64,000 nucleotides of DNA from Microtetraspora malaysiensis (GTDB lineage: Bacteria; Actinomycetota; Actinomycetes; Streptosporangiales; Streptosporangiaceae), in contig NZ_BBYJ01000018.1 in assembly GCF_001528665.1 (NCBI RefSeq), positions 62,001 through 126,000 of the forward strand, given 5' to 3'. How positions within the stretch are numbered: the first letter of the stretch is position 1; each line of letters starts with the position of its first letter. The translations under genes were made by a program, and so were the position numbers. The notes beneath the pieces were generated by a model. It saw only the letters and a list, made by a program, of their open reading frames with translations, was not told the origin of the DNA and made no database searches. Of the stretch, positions 1-8,420 are shown piece after piece.

Positions 1-90
1 GTCGCCGACGGCTCGGTCGAGGCGCCCCAGTTCGGCCGCGCGTCCGATCAGCCCGGGCGACGCCGAGAAAGGATCGTGCATGGTCACCAT
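1..90 (-). CDS. Partial LuxR/AAA-type regulator, N-terminus only
   Basis: Reading leftward from ATG at 90, 30 codons run open to the window edge. The residues LIGRAAELGRLDRAV resemble the segment before the Walker A loop in large AAA-ATPase/LuxR regulators (typically GREAEL..L). The ATPase core and any helix-turn-helix lie outside the window. An internal ATG at 81 is an alternative start; no clear Shine-Dalgarno is visible. Its closeness to the lanthipeptide operon makes it a possible cluster regulator, but that is only an inference from position. Confidence 0.55.
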   Translation of the reverse strand, partial: MVTMHDPFSASPGLIGRAAELGRLDRAVGD

Positions 91-179
91 CCGAGACGCG
101 GGATCTCGTTCCAAAGTAGGCGATCGCCTCACAACCTGTGAAGATCGTCCTGACATGCGGACAACAGGAAAGAACGGCG

Positions 180-213
180 ATGGCCCGCCCGGGAACACGC
201 CCGGGCGGGCCAT
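180..213 (-). terminator. Terminator hairpin after the lanthipeptide operon
   Basis: A perfect 14-bp inverted repeat (arms 180-193 and 200-213) surrounds a 6-nt loop and begins 10 bp after the stop codon of the last precursor gene. It lacks a long U tract, as is common for actinomycete terminators. It probably ends transcripts arriving from the right, and may also stop readthrough from the other side. Confidence 0.75.
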
Positions 214-222
214 ACGCGGCGG

Positions 223-414
223 CTATTCAGTCGGGAAGTTGGGGTGTTCGGTCCCGACCGGGCCGCAGAACCACCAGGTGAGGATCCTGGTGAGGTTGAA
301 GGAGTCCCCGCCCGCGGCGGCGATCGACTTGAGGTCGATCTGTCCGGACGGGTGGATCAGACCGGGGAAGATCTCCCGGTAGTCCTCATCCTTCCAGGCG
401 CGGATCTCGTTCAT
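223..414 (-). CDS. Lanthipeptide precursor 3 (LanA-like)
   Basis: A 63-residue peptide. Its leader (MNEIRAWKDEDYREI, then HPSGQIDL) is clearly homologous to the two precursors upstream. A double-glycine-type site (AAAGG) precedes a core with a single Cys (TWWFCG) and several Ser/Thr. The C39 peptidase domain of the adjacent transporter would be expected to cut after GG, and the LanM enzyme to dehydrate Ser/Thr and close rings onto Cys. One Cys allows at most one thioether ring. The start is set by leader alignment; there is no convincing Shine-Dalgarno, but the ATG lies 5 nt after the stop of precursor 2, suggesting translational coupling. The longer reading frame back to 486 would overlap precursor 2 and is unlikely. 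Confidence 0.85.
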   Translation of the reverse strand: MNEIRAWKDEDYREIFPGLIHPSGQIDLKSIAAAGGDSFNLTRILTWWFCGPVGTEHPNFPTE

Positions 415-419
415 CGGCG

Positions 420-617
420 TCACAGCTGGTTGGCCTGGGGCTGCCCGGGGAAGCAGCGCAGCAGCAGCGACAGAGCGACGAGGCACGGGAAGCTCGTCGT
501 CTGTCCCTCGCCGCCGGTGGCCGAGGTGAGGTCGATGTCGCCCGCCGGGTGGGCCACGCCGGCCAGGCCCTCGCGGTGGTCCTCGTCCTTCCAGGCACGG
601 ATCAGGTCATGGTTCAT
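420..617 (-). CDS. Lanthipeptide precursor 2 (LanA-like)
   Basis: A 65-residue precursor whose leader (MNHDLIRAWKDEDHREGL, AHPAGDIDL) is nearly identical to that of precursor 1. After the TGGEG double-glycine region the core holds two Cys (SFPC and LRCF) and a hydrophobic run (LVALSLLL), quite unlike the other two cores. Up to two (methyl)lanthionine rings are possible. A good Shine-Dalgarno (AGGAAGGA, about 8 nt upstream) supports ATG at 617. It lies between precursors 1 and 3 and is probably co-transcribed with them and with lanT/lanM. Confidence 0.88.
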   Translation of the reverse strand: MNHDLIRAWKDEDHREGLAGVAHPAGDIDLTSATGGEGQTTSFPCLVALSLLLRCFPGQPQANQL

Positions 618-652
618 GAGGGGTTCCTTCCTGTGAGTGAGGGAGGGAAGCG

Positions 653-841
653 TTACTCGGCCTTCTTGAAGGTGCCGAAGATGACGGTGATGAAGGTGCA
701 GGCGGGGGTGCTGGTGATCCACCAGGTGTTGCTCGCACCGGCGGCCGTGCTCAGGTCGATGTCGCCCGCGGGGTGGGCCATGCCGAGCAGGTCCTCGCGG
801 TGGTCCTCGTCCTTCCAGGCGCGGATCAGGTCGCGGTCCAT
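653..841 (-). CDS. Lanthipeptide precursor 1 (LanA-like)
   Basis: A 62-residue precursor: leader MDRDLIRAWKDEDHREDL, AHPAGDIDLSTAAGA, then a 26-residue core beginning SNTWWITSTPAC with one Cys, eight Ser/Thr and a basic FKKAE tail. The expected cleavage is after the Gly-Ala of the double-glycine motif. ATG at 841 is chosen because a strong Shine-Dalgarno (AAAGGAGG) lies 8 nt upstream; the in-frame GTG at 850 overlaps that Shine-Dalgarno. It is the first precursor after lanT, with a 60-bp gap. The conserved leader indicates that one LanM/LanT pair processes all three peptides (inference). Confidence 0.9.
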   Translation of the reverse strand: MDRDLIRAWKDEDHREDLLGMAHPAGDIDLSTAAGASNTWWITSTPACTFITVIFGTFKKAE

Positions 842-901
842 GAAGTTCACCTCCTTTCGAGGGGTCGTGGGGTTCGGGGGAGGCCGCGCCGTGGCGCGGC
901 G

Positions 902-3139
902 TCACTTCCGGACGAGGCCGGGCAGCCGCTCGGCGGCGGTCGCGGCCTCTCCGGAGGTCAGGGGGCCGAACATGGCGGCGTAGTGGCCGCCGAGTTCGAG
1001 CAGCTCGGCGTGGGTGCCGCGTTCGGCGACGCGCCCGGTGTCGAGCACCACGATCTCGTCGGCGTTCTCGATGGCGGACAGGCGGTGGGAGATGACCAGC
1101 CGGGTGACCCGCAGCCGGTTGAGCGCCGCGTCCACCCGGCGCTCGGTGGCCGGGTCCAGATGGCTGGTCGCCTCGTCGAGGATGAGCAGCCGGGGCCGGT
1201 GGACCAGGGCTCGGGCGAGCGCCACCCGCTGGCGCTGCCCGGCCGACAGGGCCATGCCACCCTCGCCGACCCGCGTCGCGTAGCGCATGGGCATCCGCTG
1301 GATGTCGTCGTGCAGTCCGGCCACCTCGGCGGCGTACTCCACGTCGGCCTGCGAGGCGTCCGGGCTGCCCATGGTGATGTTGTCGGCGATGGTTCCGTCG
1401 AAGAGCGACAGGTGCTGGAGCACCGCGCCGCAGCTCGCCCGCAGCTCGTGCAGGTCGAGCTCCTCCAGGGGGATCCCGGAGAGGTGGATCTCGCCGCTGT
1501 CGGGGCGCAGCAGGCCCAGGACCATCAGCGCCAGGGTGCTCTTGCCGGATCCGGTACGGCCGGCCACGCCGATCTTGCGTCCGGGCCGCATCGAGAGCGA
1601 GATGTCCTGGAGCACGGGCGCGCCCTCCGGGTCGTAGCCGAACGTGACCCGGGACAGCTCCACACCGATGGGCCCGCCGCCGGGCAGGCCGGCCGGGCCG
1701 ACCGGCTCCTGCCCGGAGTCGAGCACGTCGTGCATGCGCTCCACCTGCGCCCGGACCGACTGCAGCGACTGGCCCGACGTGGCGAGGGAGCCGAGCGGGG
1801 TCAGGACCGACACGGCGACGGCGTTGGCGGCCAGCATCGCGCCGGCGGTCATCGTGCCGTCCAGCACGAGGCTCACGCCGAGCACCAGCATGGCCAGCGG
1901 CGACAGGACGCGCATCGTGCTCAGCGCCGCCTCGACCACGGCCGACGAGCGGCCGCGCCGGAGGCTGGCGTCCTGGTGGCGTTCGAACAGGCCGCCCCAG
2001 TGGCGCAGCGCCCGGGTTTCCGCGCCGTTCGCCTTGAGCGGCAGCACCGCGTCCAGCGTCTCGACCAGGTAGCCCTGCTCCTCCGACATGGCGTACAGCT
2101 CGCGCTTGGCCAGCCTGCCCTGCTTGCCGTACGTCACGACGATCAGGCCGACCTGGACCAGGCCGAGCAGGAGGGTCAGCGCCAGGTACGCGGGGGCCAG
2201 CACGGCCAGGCCGACCAGGTAGAAGCTGAGCATCGAGGCGTCGAGCACGATCATGAAGAGCTGGCCGGTCAGCACCTCGCGCGCGCTCATCACGCTGGCC
2301 AGCCGCATCAGGAGGTCGCCCCGGGACCGCTGGAGGAAGAACAGCAGGGGCAGCCGCAGGAGATGCGCCATGAAGCCGCGGGTGAGCACGGCGTTGGCCC
2401 GGGTACGCAGGGTGACCGCCACCCAGCCCCGCATGAGCGCCGCGCCGGCGTGCGTCACGGCGGTCACCGCGACCCCGAGGGCCAGCAGCGGGACGAGGCC
2501 CGCCTCGCGCTGCGGCAGCAGCGTGTCGACGACGTACGCCGTGGCCAGGGGCAGGGCGAGCCCGACGCCCTGCAGCGCGGCCGACGCCAGCAGGATGCCG
2601 ACCATCGGCACCCGGGTCCCCGGTACGGCCAGCACCTCGCGCAGGTAACGGGGGATCGGCCAGTCGCGGGCGCGGCCCGGCCGCTGCCGGAAGCCCGGCT
2701 CGGGGCGGAGGGTCAGGCAGATCCCGCTGTACTCCTCGGCGAACTCGGCGTGGGTCAGCCGCCGGCGTCCGCCGCTGGGGTCGGCGATGCGGACCCACCG
2801 GCGGGTGCGCCGCTCCAGCACCACGAAGTGGCGGCCCCGCCAGAACAGCATCAGCGGGCCGTCGGGCAGGTCCGCCGGGGCCACCTGCTCGACGTCCGCG
2901 GCCAGGCCGAGCCGGGCCGCGGCGTCCATGAGGCGGCCGACGGACAGGCCGTCCCGTCCGGCGGAGAGGAAGGCGCGGCACTCGGTCATCATGGTGTGAC
3001 GTCCGAAGTAGCTGGCGATCATGGCCAGGCAGGCGATCCCGCACTCCGTCGCCGTGAGCTGCTGGCGCAGGGGAACGCGTAGGGTGCGGCGGCGCACCAG
3101 GGCGAGCAGCGCCATGAGGGCCGCGTGGATCCGGTTCAC
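902..3139 (-). CDS. lanT: Class II lanthipeptide transporter/leader peptidase LanT
   Basis: 745 residues with three parts. An N-terminal C39 cysteine peptidase has its Cys33 in ECGIAC, with His in GRHFVVLE and Asp in IADPSGG. A six-helix ABC membrane domain follows, then an ATPase with Walker A GRTGSGKST, signature LSAGQRQR, Walker B LLILDEATSHLD and the H-loop ISHRL. All catalytic residues are present. The family removes double-glycine leaders and exports the peptide across the membrane in one step. The GTG start overlaps the lanM stop (GTGA), so the two are translationally coupled. The precursors follow 60 bp downstream. Confidence 0.93.
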   Translation of the reverse strand: MNRIHAALMALLALVRRRTLRVPLRQQLTATECGIACLAMIASYFGRHTMMTECRAFLSAGRDGLSVGRLMDAAARLGLAADVEQVAPADLPDGPLMLFWRGRHFVVLERRTRRWVRIADPSGGRRRLTHAEFAEEYSGICLTLRPEPGFRQRPGRARDWPIPRYLREVLAVPGTRVPMVGILLASAALQGVGLALPLATAYVVDTLLPQREAGLVPLLALGVAVTAVTHAGAALMRGWVAVTLRTRANAVLTRGFMAHLLRLPLLFFLQRSRGDLLMRLASVMSAREVLTGQLFMIVLDASMLSFYLVGLAVLAPAYLALTLLLGLVQVGLIVVTYGKQGRLAKRELYAMSEEQGYLVETLDAVLPLKANGAETRALRHWGGLFERHQDASLRRGRSSAVVEAALSTMRVLSPLAMLVLGVSLVLDGTMTAGAMLAANAVAVSVLTPLGSLATSGQSLQSVRAQVERMHDVLDSGQEPVGPAGLPGGGPIGVELSRVTFGYDPEGAPVLQDISLSMRPGRKIGVAGRTGSGKSTLALMVLGLLRPDSGEIHLSGIPLEELDLHELRASCGAVLQHLSLFDGTIADNITMGSPDASQADVEYAAEVAGLHDDIQRMPMRYATRVGEGGMALSAGQRQRVALARALVHRPRLLILDEATSHLDPATERRVDAALNRLRVTRLVISHRLSAIENADEIVVLDTGRVAERGTHAELLELGGHYAAMFGPLTSGEAATAAERLPGLVRK

Positions 3140-6100
3140 GCGGTCACCCGCTTCGGCGGCTCGAAGAGGAGCACGGAGGGGACGGTCCCGGGCGAGGCCA
3201 GCCGCAGCAGGCCGTAGCCGATCCCGGCCAGACCCGTCATGAGCGACGGCGTCTCGATCTCTCCCGGCGTGCCGCACACCGGACCGTCGCGGTCGAGGGA
3301 GTCCACCGCGCGGGCCAGCGCGCTCCCGGCCTCCGGGGCGAGGCGGGCGCCGCGCTCCTCGGCCAGCAGGAGCAGGTCGGCGTTGCCGAAGACGCCGTGG
3401 CAGAGGCTGTGGCCGCGCAGCGACAGCCCGCCGCGTACGGTCGCGGCCAGCGCCAGGTCCAGGTCGGCGGGCAGGTCGGCGCGCAGGCCGGTGTCGGCCC
3501 GCGGGCCGACGCCGGAGCGGAGGCCGGGGGAGTCGTGGCGGCCGGGGTTGTCGTGGAGGTCCAGTACGCCGGCCCTGGCCAGGCCGATGCCGGGCGCGCC
3601 GTGGCACCAGGCGTACATGTGGGAGACGAACCTCTCGTCGTCGCGCCGGTCCACGCGGTGGTCGGGCCAGTTGCCCAGTTCGGGGCTGTAGTCGGCGCGC
3701 TCCCCGGCGAGCGCGGCGAGTCCCGTCTCGGTGAACCGGGCCTCGCCCGTCACCGCGCCGAGCCTGATCAGCGCCCAGCCGATGCCCGCGGTCCCGTGTG
3801 AGAAGCCCGACAGCGGCCGGCTCGCCCCGTCGGCGGGCCAGGCCACGCCGTGCTCCCGGGGTTCGGCACGGTCCACCAGCCGCCGGCCGCACGTGACGGC
3901 GATGTCCAGCGCCCGCCCCGAGCCGGTGTGGGCGTGGACGGCGAGCAGCGCGCCGATCGTGCCCGCGCTGCCGCTCAGGATGTCGAGCGGGTCGGGGACG
4001 TCCTCGTCCAGCAGCCCGGCGACGTGCTCGACGGCCTGCGCCACGGACGGGACGGCGTCCTCGCCGGCGCAGGCGGCGACGTGGAGCAGCCCGTAGGCCA
4101 GCCCCGGCATCCCGCTGAACCCGCCCAGGCCGAACAGCTGCCCGCGCTGCTCGGCCGGCATGAGCGGGTAGCGGTCGAGCAGCGGAGGGATCATCCAGAG
4201 CGCCCGCCGCGCCAGATCGGCGAAGCGGCGCTCGCCGGTGACCGCGCCCAGCCTGGCGAGGAAGACCGCGATGCCCGTGTGCCCGCCGTAGAGGTCGGTC
4301 TTGAGCGGCGAGACCCGCCAGCCCGCTTCGCCGACCGGCTGCAGCCCCAGCCACGACACCCGCTCCCCGTCGTGGATCGCCAGCTCGCTCAGCCGGTCGC
4401 CGATCCGTACGGCCTGCTCCAGGCAGCGGTCCGCCGTCTCCGGCGGGACCAGCGGGCGGCCGGGTTCCTCGCGGGGAGCCGCGCCCGTGACGGCGGGTCG
4501 CGTCGCCAGGGTCGCGCGGATGATCCATTCCTGCCGGGCCCGGTCGGCCGCGCCCATGCCGGCGAGCTTGGCGTGCACCAGGTCGAGCGGCCGGGCCGGG
4601 AAGAACTCGGGGATCCGCTCGCCGCGGCTGTCCCACAGGTCGCGGGAGCCGGGCCGGCCGGTGAACAGCGGGATGTCACCCGCCCACAGATCGGCCTGCT
4701 CGTACGGCACCACCCGCGGCAGCGACTCTCCGGCCGTCGACGCCGACCAGAGGAAGTCCAGGTGACGATCCCGGTTCAGGGCGTCGCGCATCAGGTCGGG
4801 ATGGGTCCCCTCGTCGAGGAGCGTGCCGTACACCTGGGTGGCGCGCAGCACGGCGCGGACCTCCAGCTCGGCGAAGGCCGCGAGCGGGCCGCCCTCCGCC
4901 GTGAGCTCCTCGCGGTGGCGCAGGATCGCGTCGTAGCCGGTACGGAAGCCGAGCACGAGCTGGTCGACGTGGTGCGCCGGCTCGGCGGGGGCTCCGTCGA
5001 GCGTCGGCCGGTTGCTGCCGCCGCCGAGTGCCGTCCGCCGCCGCACCATCCGCATCGTGTCGGTGCCGCCGGCCTCCAGCGTCGGCAGGGCGAAGGGGTA
5101 CATCGCCCCCGCGTCGCCGCCCAGCCCGCCGAGGTCCAGCTCGCCGTCCTCGCCCGACAGGAGCATGGGAAGCACCCCCACCCGGGTGACCGACGAGTTC
5201 AGCACGGTCAGCGCCGGGTCCTCGCCCTCCTCCAGCACGGGACGGGCGAGCTGCGGGTGGAACAGCGCCTCCAGGTCGATGAGGACCGGCTGGTCGCCGT
5301 GGGCGATGAGGTTCTCGAAGTGGAAGTCCGCCGCCTCGATGGTGTGCAGCAGCGCCAGGAGTGCGCCGAGCCGCCGGTAGTAGGCGTCGACCTCCGCTGC
5401 CGACTGGCAGGGGACGGCCTCCACGAACGCGATCCAGCCGTACCCGTCGCGTTCCAGGACCTCGGGGACGCGCAGGTCCATGCGGCCCGCCCGCTCGTCG
5501 AACCACCGCAGCAGCGTCGCGAACCGGGCGTGCACGGTGACGGAACGCGGCTTGTACACCAGCCGCTCACCCGAGGCGAAGCGGAGGATGGCCACCGCCC
5601 GGCCGCCCTGGTGGGTGTCGCCGTCGTTGAGCGTCAGCCCGGTGATCGGGCCGGGGTCGGCGGCGCCGAAGAGGGCGGCGACGACGGCCTCCCGGTCCGC
5701 GGCCCAGCGCCGGAGCAGCTCCCGCACCGCGGTGATGGTCTGGTCGGCCCGCTGCGCGAGCAGCCGTCCGAGCACCTGGTACTCGGCCAGCAGCGCGCGC
5801 CGCCCCTCGGGAGCGGTGAAGTGCGCGACGAAGGACGCGAACCGCGCTTCGGGCGTGTCCCCGGTGAGCCGTCCCTCGACGCGCAGCACGTTGAGCTCCA
5901 GCACCAGCGTCCGCGTGGCCAGGCCGAGCAGCGCGGCGTTCAGCGCTTGGGCGACGGCGGAGCGCAGCGCGTCGGCGTGCTCCCGGGGGATGTCCGGTTC
6001 CAGCCGCCGGAGCGCGTCGTCGGTGAACGGCTCGACGATCGCCGCCATGCCCTGCCGCCAGTCGGTCTCCGGCGCGGCCCGGTCGTGGCGCTCGCCGGAC

Positions 6101-6429
6101 AGGACGCGGCCGAGGGTCTCGCTCCAGTCCGGGACCGTGTCCACCCTGGCGCTCAACCGCTCGGGAGGCTCGGCGAGCAGCGCCAGCAGCCCGGCCTCGC
6201 TCCCGCAGCCGGCGGGCAACGCCGCCAGGCGCGCGGCGAACGCCGGCCCGTCGCCGAGGCCGTGGGCCCGTTTCCACCGCTCCAGCCGCCTGCGGGCCCG
6301 CTCGTCGGCCTCGTTCGCGACCTCGGGTGCTCCCGCCGTGGCGCGCTCCGCCAGGGTCAGCGCACTGATCCACAATGGAAGGCCCGCCGACGCCATGGGA
6401 TCGATCGCCGGGACCGTGGTGTCCGACAT
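3136..6429 (-). CDS. lanM: Class II lanthipeptide synthetase LanM
   Basis: 1097 residues, within the usual LanM size. The N-terminal half is the DUF4135 dehydratase, which phosphorylates and eliminates Ser/Thr side chains; YKPRS and HFENLIAHGDQPVLIDLEAL mark its kinase-like active region. The C-terminal third is a LanC-type cyclase with SHGTAG, the zinc ligand motifs WCHGAPG and LCHGVFGN, and GIGYG repeats. It therefore should dehydrate and cyclise all three precursors. ATG at 6429 has a GGGAG Shine-Dalgarno 7 nt upstream; the frame extends six codons further but without support. First gene of the leftward operon. Confidence 0.94.
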   Translation of the reverse strand: MSDTTVPAIDPMASAGLPLWISALTLAERATAGAPEVANEADERARRRLERWKRAHGLGDGPAFAARLAALPAGCGSEAGLLALLAEPPERLSARVDTVPDWSETLGRVLSGERHDRAAPETDWRQGMAAIVEPFTDDALRRLEPDIPREHADALRSAVAQALNAALLGLATRTLVLELNVLRVEGRLTGDTPEARFASFVAHFTAPEGRRALLAEYQVLGRLLAQRADQTITAVRELLRRWAADREAVVAALFGAADPGPITGLTLNDGDTHQGGRAVAILRFASGERLVYKPRSVTVHARFATLLRWFDERAGRMDLRVPEVLERDGYGWIAFVEAVPCQSAAEVDAYYRRLGALLALLHTIEAADFHFENLIAHGDQPVLIDLEALFHPQLARPVLEEGEDPALTVLNSSVTRVGVLPMLLSGEDGELDLGGLGGDAGAMYPFALPTLEAGGTDTMRMVRRRTALGGGSNRPTLDGAPAEPAHHVDQLVLGFRTGYDAILRHREELTAEGGPLAAFAELEVRAVLRATQVYGTLLDEGTHPDLMRDALNRDRHLDFLWSASTAGESLPRVVPYEQADLWAGDIPLFTGRPGSRDLWDSRGERIPEFFPARPLDLVHAKLAGMGAADRARQEWIIRATLATRPAVTGAAPREEPGRPLVPPETADRCLEQAVRIGDRLSELAIHDGERVSWLGLQPVGEAGWRVSPLKTDLYGGHTGIAVFLARLGAVTGERRFADLARRALWMIPPLLDRYPLMPAEQRGQLFGLGGFSGMPGLAYGLLHVAACAGEDAVPSVAQAVEHVAGLLDEDVPDPLDILSGSAGTIGALLAVHAHTGSGRALDIAVTCGRRLVDRAEPREHGVAWPADGASRPLSGFSHGTAGIGWALIRLGAVTGEARFTETGLAALAGERADYSPELGNWPDHRVDRRDDERFVSHMYAWCHGAPGIGLARAGVLDLHDNPGRHDSPGLRSGVGPRADTGLRADLPADLDLALAATVRGGLSLRGHSLCHGVFGNADLLLLAEERGARLAPEAGSALARAVDSLDRDGPVCGTPGEIETPSLMTGLAGIGYGLLRLASPGTVPSVLLFEPPKRVTA

Positions 6430-6696
6430 GAACTGACTCCCAAGCACAGATCGAACAGATGGCGTCAGCTTGGGCCAGGCGGCGGATCGGCAGCCTCGGG
6501 GAAATCCCTACGGGGTTCCCCCTACTTGATCCCTTAGTGAGGGTCCTCCTACTTTTCTCTCTAGCGAGGCTTCGGGCCCAGACGGGCGCCTCGCCAGGCG
6601 CAAGAGCCGGCCGGAGCCGAGCCTCCGGCCGGTGATCCAAGAAACACGACGTAATCGCAGCACGTCCCTGCCCCCGGGTGTCTTGGAGAGTTCGGC
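6430..6696. promoter_or_regulatory. Divergent control region between lanM and the ABC gene
   Basis: This 267-bp non-coding stretch must hold the promoters of both divergent transcripts. Visible structure: GGGGAA-N12-TTCCCC (6498-6521), directly in the lanM leader or promoter, and a perfect 10-bp inverted repeat with a 6-nt loop (6607-6632), nearer the ABC gene, which could be an operator or an RNA hairpin. I cannot assign -10/-35 elements with confidence. Confidence 0.45.
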
Positions 6697-7371
6697 GTGA
6701 CCATCGAGATTCGCGGCCTGACGAAGGTGTTCCAGGGACGAGTGCGGGCGCTGGCCGAAGTGACGCTCAGCGTCCCCAGCGGCGTGTTCGGCCTCTTCGG
6801 CGCCACCGGAGCCGGGAAGAGCACACTGCTGCGCATCCTCGCCGGGCTCGTCCGCCCGACCAGCGGGAAGGTCGAGCTGGACGGCAGGGAGCTCGTGGGC
6901 CCGGTCGGCCGGGACGTGGGGCTCCAGATGGTCGGGTACGTGCCGCAGGCGCCCGGACGGTACCCCGACCTGACCGTGCCCGAGTACCTGAACTACGTCG
7001 GCCTGTCCCGGGGGCTGGACGACCGGACCCTCCGGCGGCGGCGCATCGCGGAGGTGGTGGAGCTCGTCGGGCTGGCCGAGGCGGCGCACCGGAACATGGC
7101 GGAGTTCGGCGGCGAACTGCTCCGGCGGGTCTCCGTCGCGGCGGCGCTGATCACCGATCCCCGGCTGCTGGTGATCGACGAGCTGCCCGGCCGGCTCACC
7201 CCGGACGAGCGGGCGAGCCTGTGGGAGCTGGCCGCCGCCCTGGGCGAGGAGCGGATGGTGATGGTCAGCTCCCGCACGATGGACGACGGCCTGCTCCGCG
7301 TCTGCGGGGGGATGGCGGTGCTCGCCGGCGGCCGCGTCACCTACTCCGCCGAGGGCGACCGGCTGCCCTGA
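6697..7371 (+). CDS. ABC transporter ATP-binding protein with degenerate motifs
   Basis: 224 residues with a good Walker A (GATGAGKST). The signature is altered (FGGELLRR instead of LSGGQ.QR), Walker B reads LLVIDELPGR (Pro displaced, no DEP/DEA) and the H-loop is SSRTMDD, without the usual His. No permease gene is adjacent. GTG start with GGAGAG 6 nt upstream. Its divergence from lanM suggests a role in lanthipeptide self-protection (LanF-like), but the altered catalytic motifs raise the possibility of a regulatory or weakly active ATPase. Function uncertain. Confidence 0.7.
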   Translation: MTIEIRGLTKVFQGRVRALAEVTLSVPSGVFGLFGATGAGKSTLLRILAGLVRPTSGKVELDGRELVGPVGRDVGLQMVGYVPQAPGRYPDLTVPEYLNYVGLSRGLDDRTLRRRRIAEVVELVGLAEAAHRNMAEFGGELLRRVSVAAALITDPRLLVIDELPGRLTPDERASLWELAAALGEERMVMVSSRTMDDGLLRVCGGMAVLAGGRVTYSAEGDRLP

Positions 7372-7404
7372 CCTCGCGTCGAGGAACTCGGCGACGCCGA
7401 CCCC

Positions 7405-7430
7405 GGTCGCCTCCCGTGCCGACGGCGACC
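7405..7430. terminator. Possible terminator between convergent genes
   Basis: GGTCGCC (7405-7411) and GGCGACC (7424-7430) form a perfect 7-bp stem with a 12-nt loop in the 107-bp gap between the rightward ABC gene and the leftward membrane-protein gene. Position suits a bidirectional terminator; stem strength is moderate and there is no U tract. Confidence 0.35.
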
Positions 7431-7478
7431 ACCCGCCCCGATCCGCCCGCCGGCGCTTCGGCGAACCCGCGACGGGTG

Positions 7479-8420
7479 TCACGCCGCGTGGCGGTCCCGC
7501 ATGGTGTTGATCAAGCCGGCGGCCGCGGTGGTGTCGCGGCAGGTGACCAGGTAGCGGGTGCCGTCCGCCAGGGCGAGGGACAGGGCCGGCCCCGGGCCGG
7601 TGAGCAGACTCGCCCCCGCGCCGCGCAGAGCGCCGGACAGCAGCCACTCCGCGGCGTCCACGACGGCCGGTTCCGCGTGGACCACGCTGGTGAGCGGGAA
7701 CTCGCGGCGGATGAAGCCGAGCGAGACCCGCACCGCGTCCTGGTCGATCACCAGCCGGTAGGAGCGCATCGGGAGCAGGGTCAGCGCCACCGGCACCACG
7801 ACCGCCGCGGCCCACCCTGTCGGACCGGCCACGATGACCAGAACGGCGGTCATCGCCACGCCTGGGATCGCGAGAATGGCGACCAGCCAGTCGACCGCAC
7901 GGACGACCCGCCGCTCCTGCCAGACTCCGCGCTCGCCGTCGGCCAGGCTCAGCCGTACGGCGTCGTGCCGGGGAGGCGCGGTGGCGAGGCCGGCGGGTGA
8001 GCGGCGTCCGGCCAGCAGGAGGCCGAGGGCGCCGCCGCCGAGTGCGGCCGCCGGGAGCACGGTCGCCATCAGGAGCGGCTCCGGGGTCTGCGGAGCCGCG
8101 GCCAGCATCATCAGCAGGGCGGTCACCAGCGGCAGGGCCACCGCTGTGACGATGGTCTGGATGGCGGCCTGCGTCCAGTGGGCCCGCGAGGCGGGCAACC
8201 GCCCCGACAGCGCGGACCCGAGCAGGCCGAGCCCCCACAGCACGGCCGGAACGCCGAGCAGCGCCGCGGCCATGGCTCCGGTGTCCGTCGGCGGGCGGTG
8301 GCCGAGGTTGGTGATGGTGGCGGGCAGCTGCTCCCGCCCGGCCAGGAAGGCGGCCAGCCCGGCCGCGATCACCACGCCGGGAAGGAGAGATCCGGCCAGT
8401 CTGCGAGTCCTGTCTGTCAT
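7479..8420 (-). CDS. DUF1648-like multispanning membrane protein
   Basis: 313 residues with about six or seven hydrophobic segments (for example LLPGVVIAAGLAAFL, AAVVVPVALTLLPM) and a soluble C-terminal portion (SYRLVIDQDAVRVSLGF...) of the type found beside YtrA-family GntR regulators in Gram-positive bacteria. ATG at 8420 overlaps the regulator stop (ATGA), so the two are coupled. The pairing suggests a membrane-stress or cell-envelope role under the regulator's control; the molecular function is unknown. C-terminal residues show no enzyme motif that I recognise. Confidence 0.7.
   Translation of the reverse strand: MTDRTRRLAGSLLPGVVIAAGLAAFLAGREQLPATITNLGHRPPTDTGAMAAALLGVPAVLWGLGLLGSALSGRLPASRAHWTQAAIQTIVTAVALPLVTALLMMLAAAPQTPEPLLMATVLPAAALGGGALGLLLAGRRSPAGLATAPPRHDAVRLSLADGERGVWQERRVVRAVDWLVAILAIPGVAMTAVLVIVAGPTGWAAAVVVPVALTLLPMRSYRLVIDQDAVRVSLGFIRREFPLTSVVHAEPAVVDAAEWLLSGALRGAGASLLTGPGPALSLALADGTRYLVTCRDTTAAAGLINTMRDRHAA

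Noticed and set aside
223-486. 87-residue version of precursor 3 starting at 486
   Set aside because: The extra 24 residues overlap precursor 2 and do not resemble the leaders; ATG 414 aligns with the other precursors.
773-3082. 769-codon plus-strand ORF opposite lanT
   Set aside because: It is the reverse-strand shadow of a well-supported lanT; composition is Gly/Arg/His-rich with no domain.
3850-6537. 895-codon plus-strand ORF opposite lanM
   Set aside because: Shadow frame of lanM, low-complexity translation and no recognisable motif.
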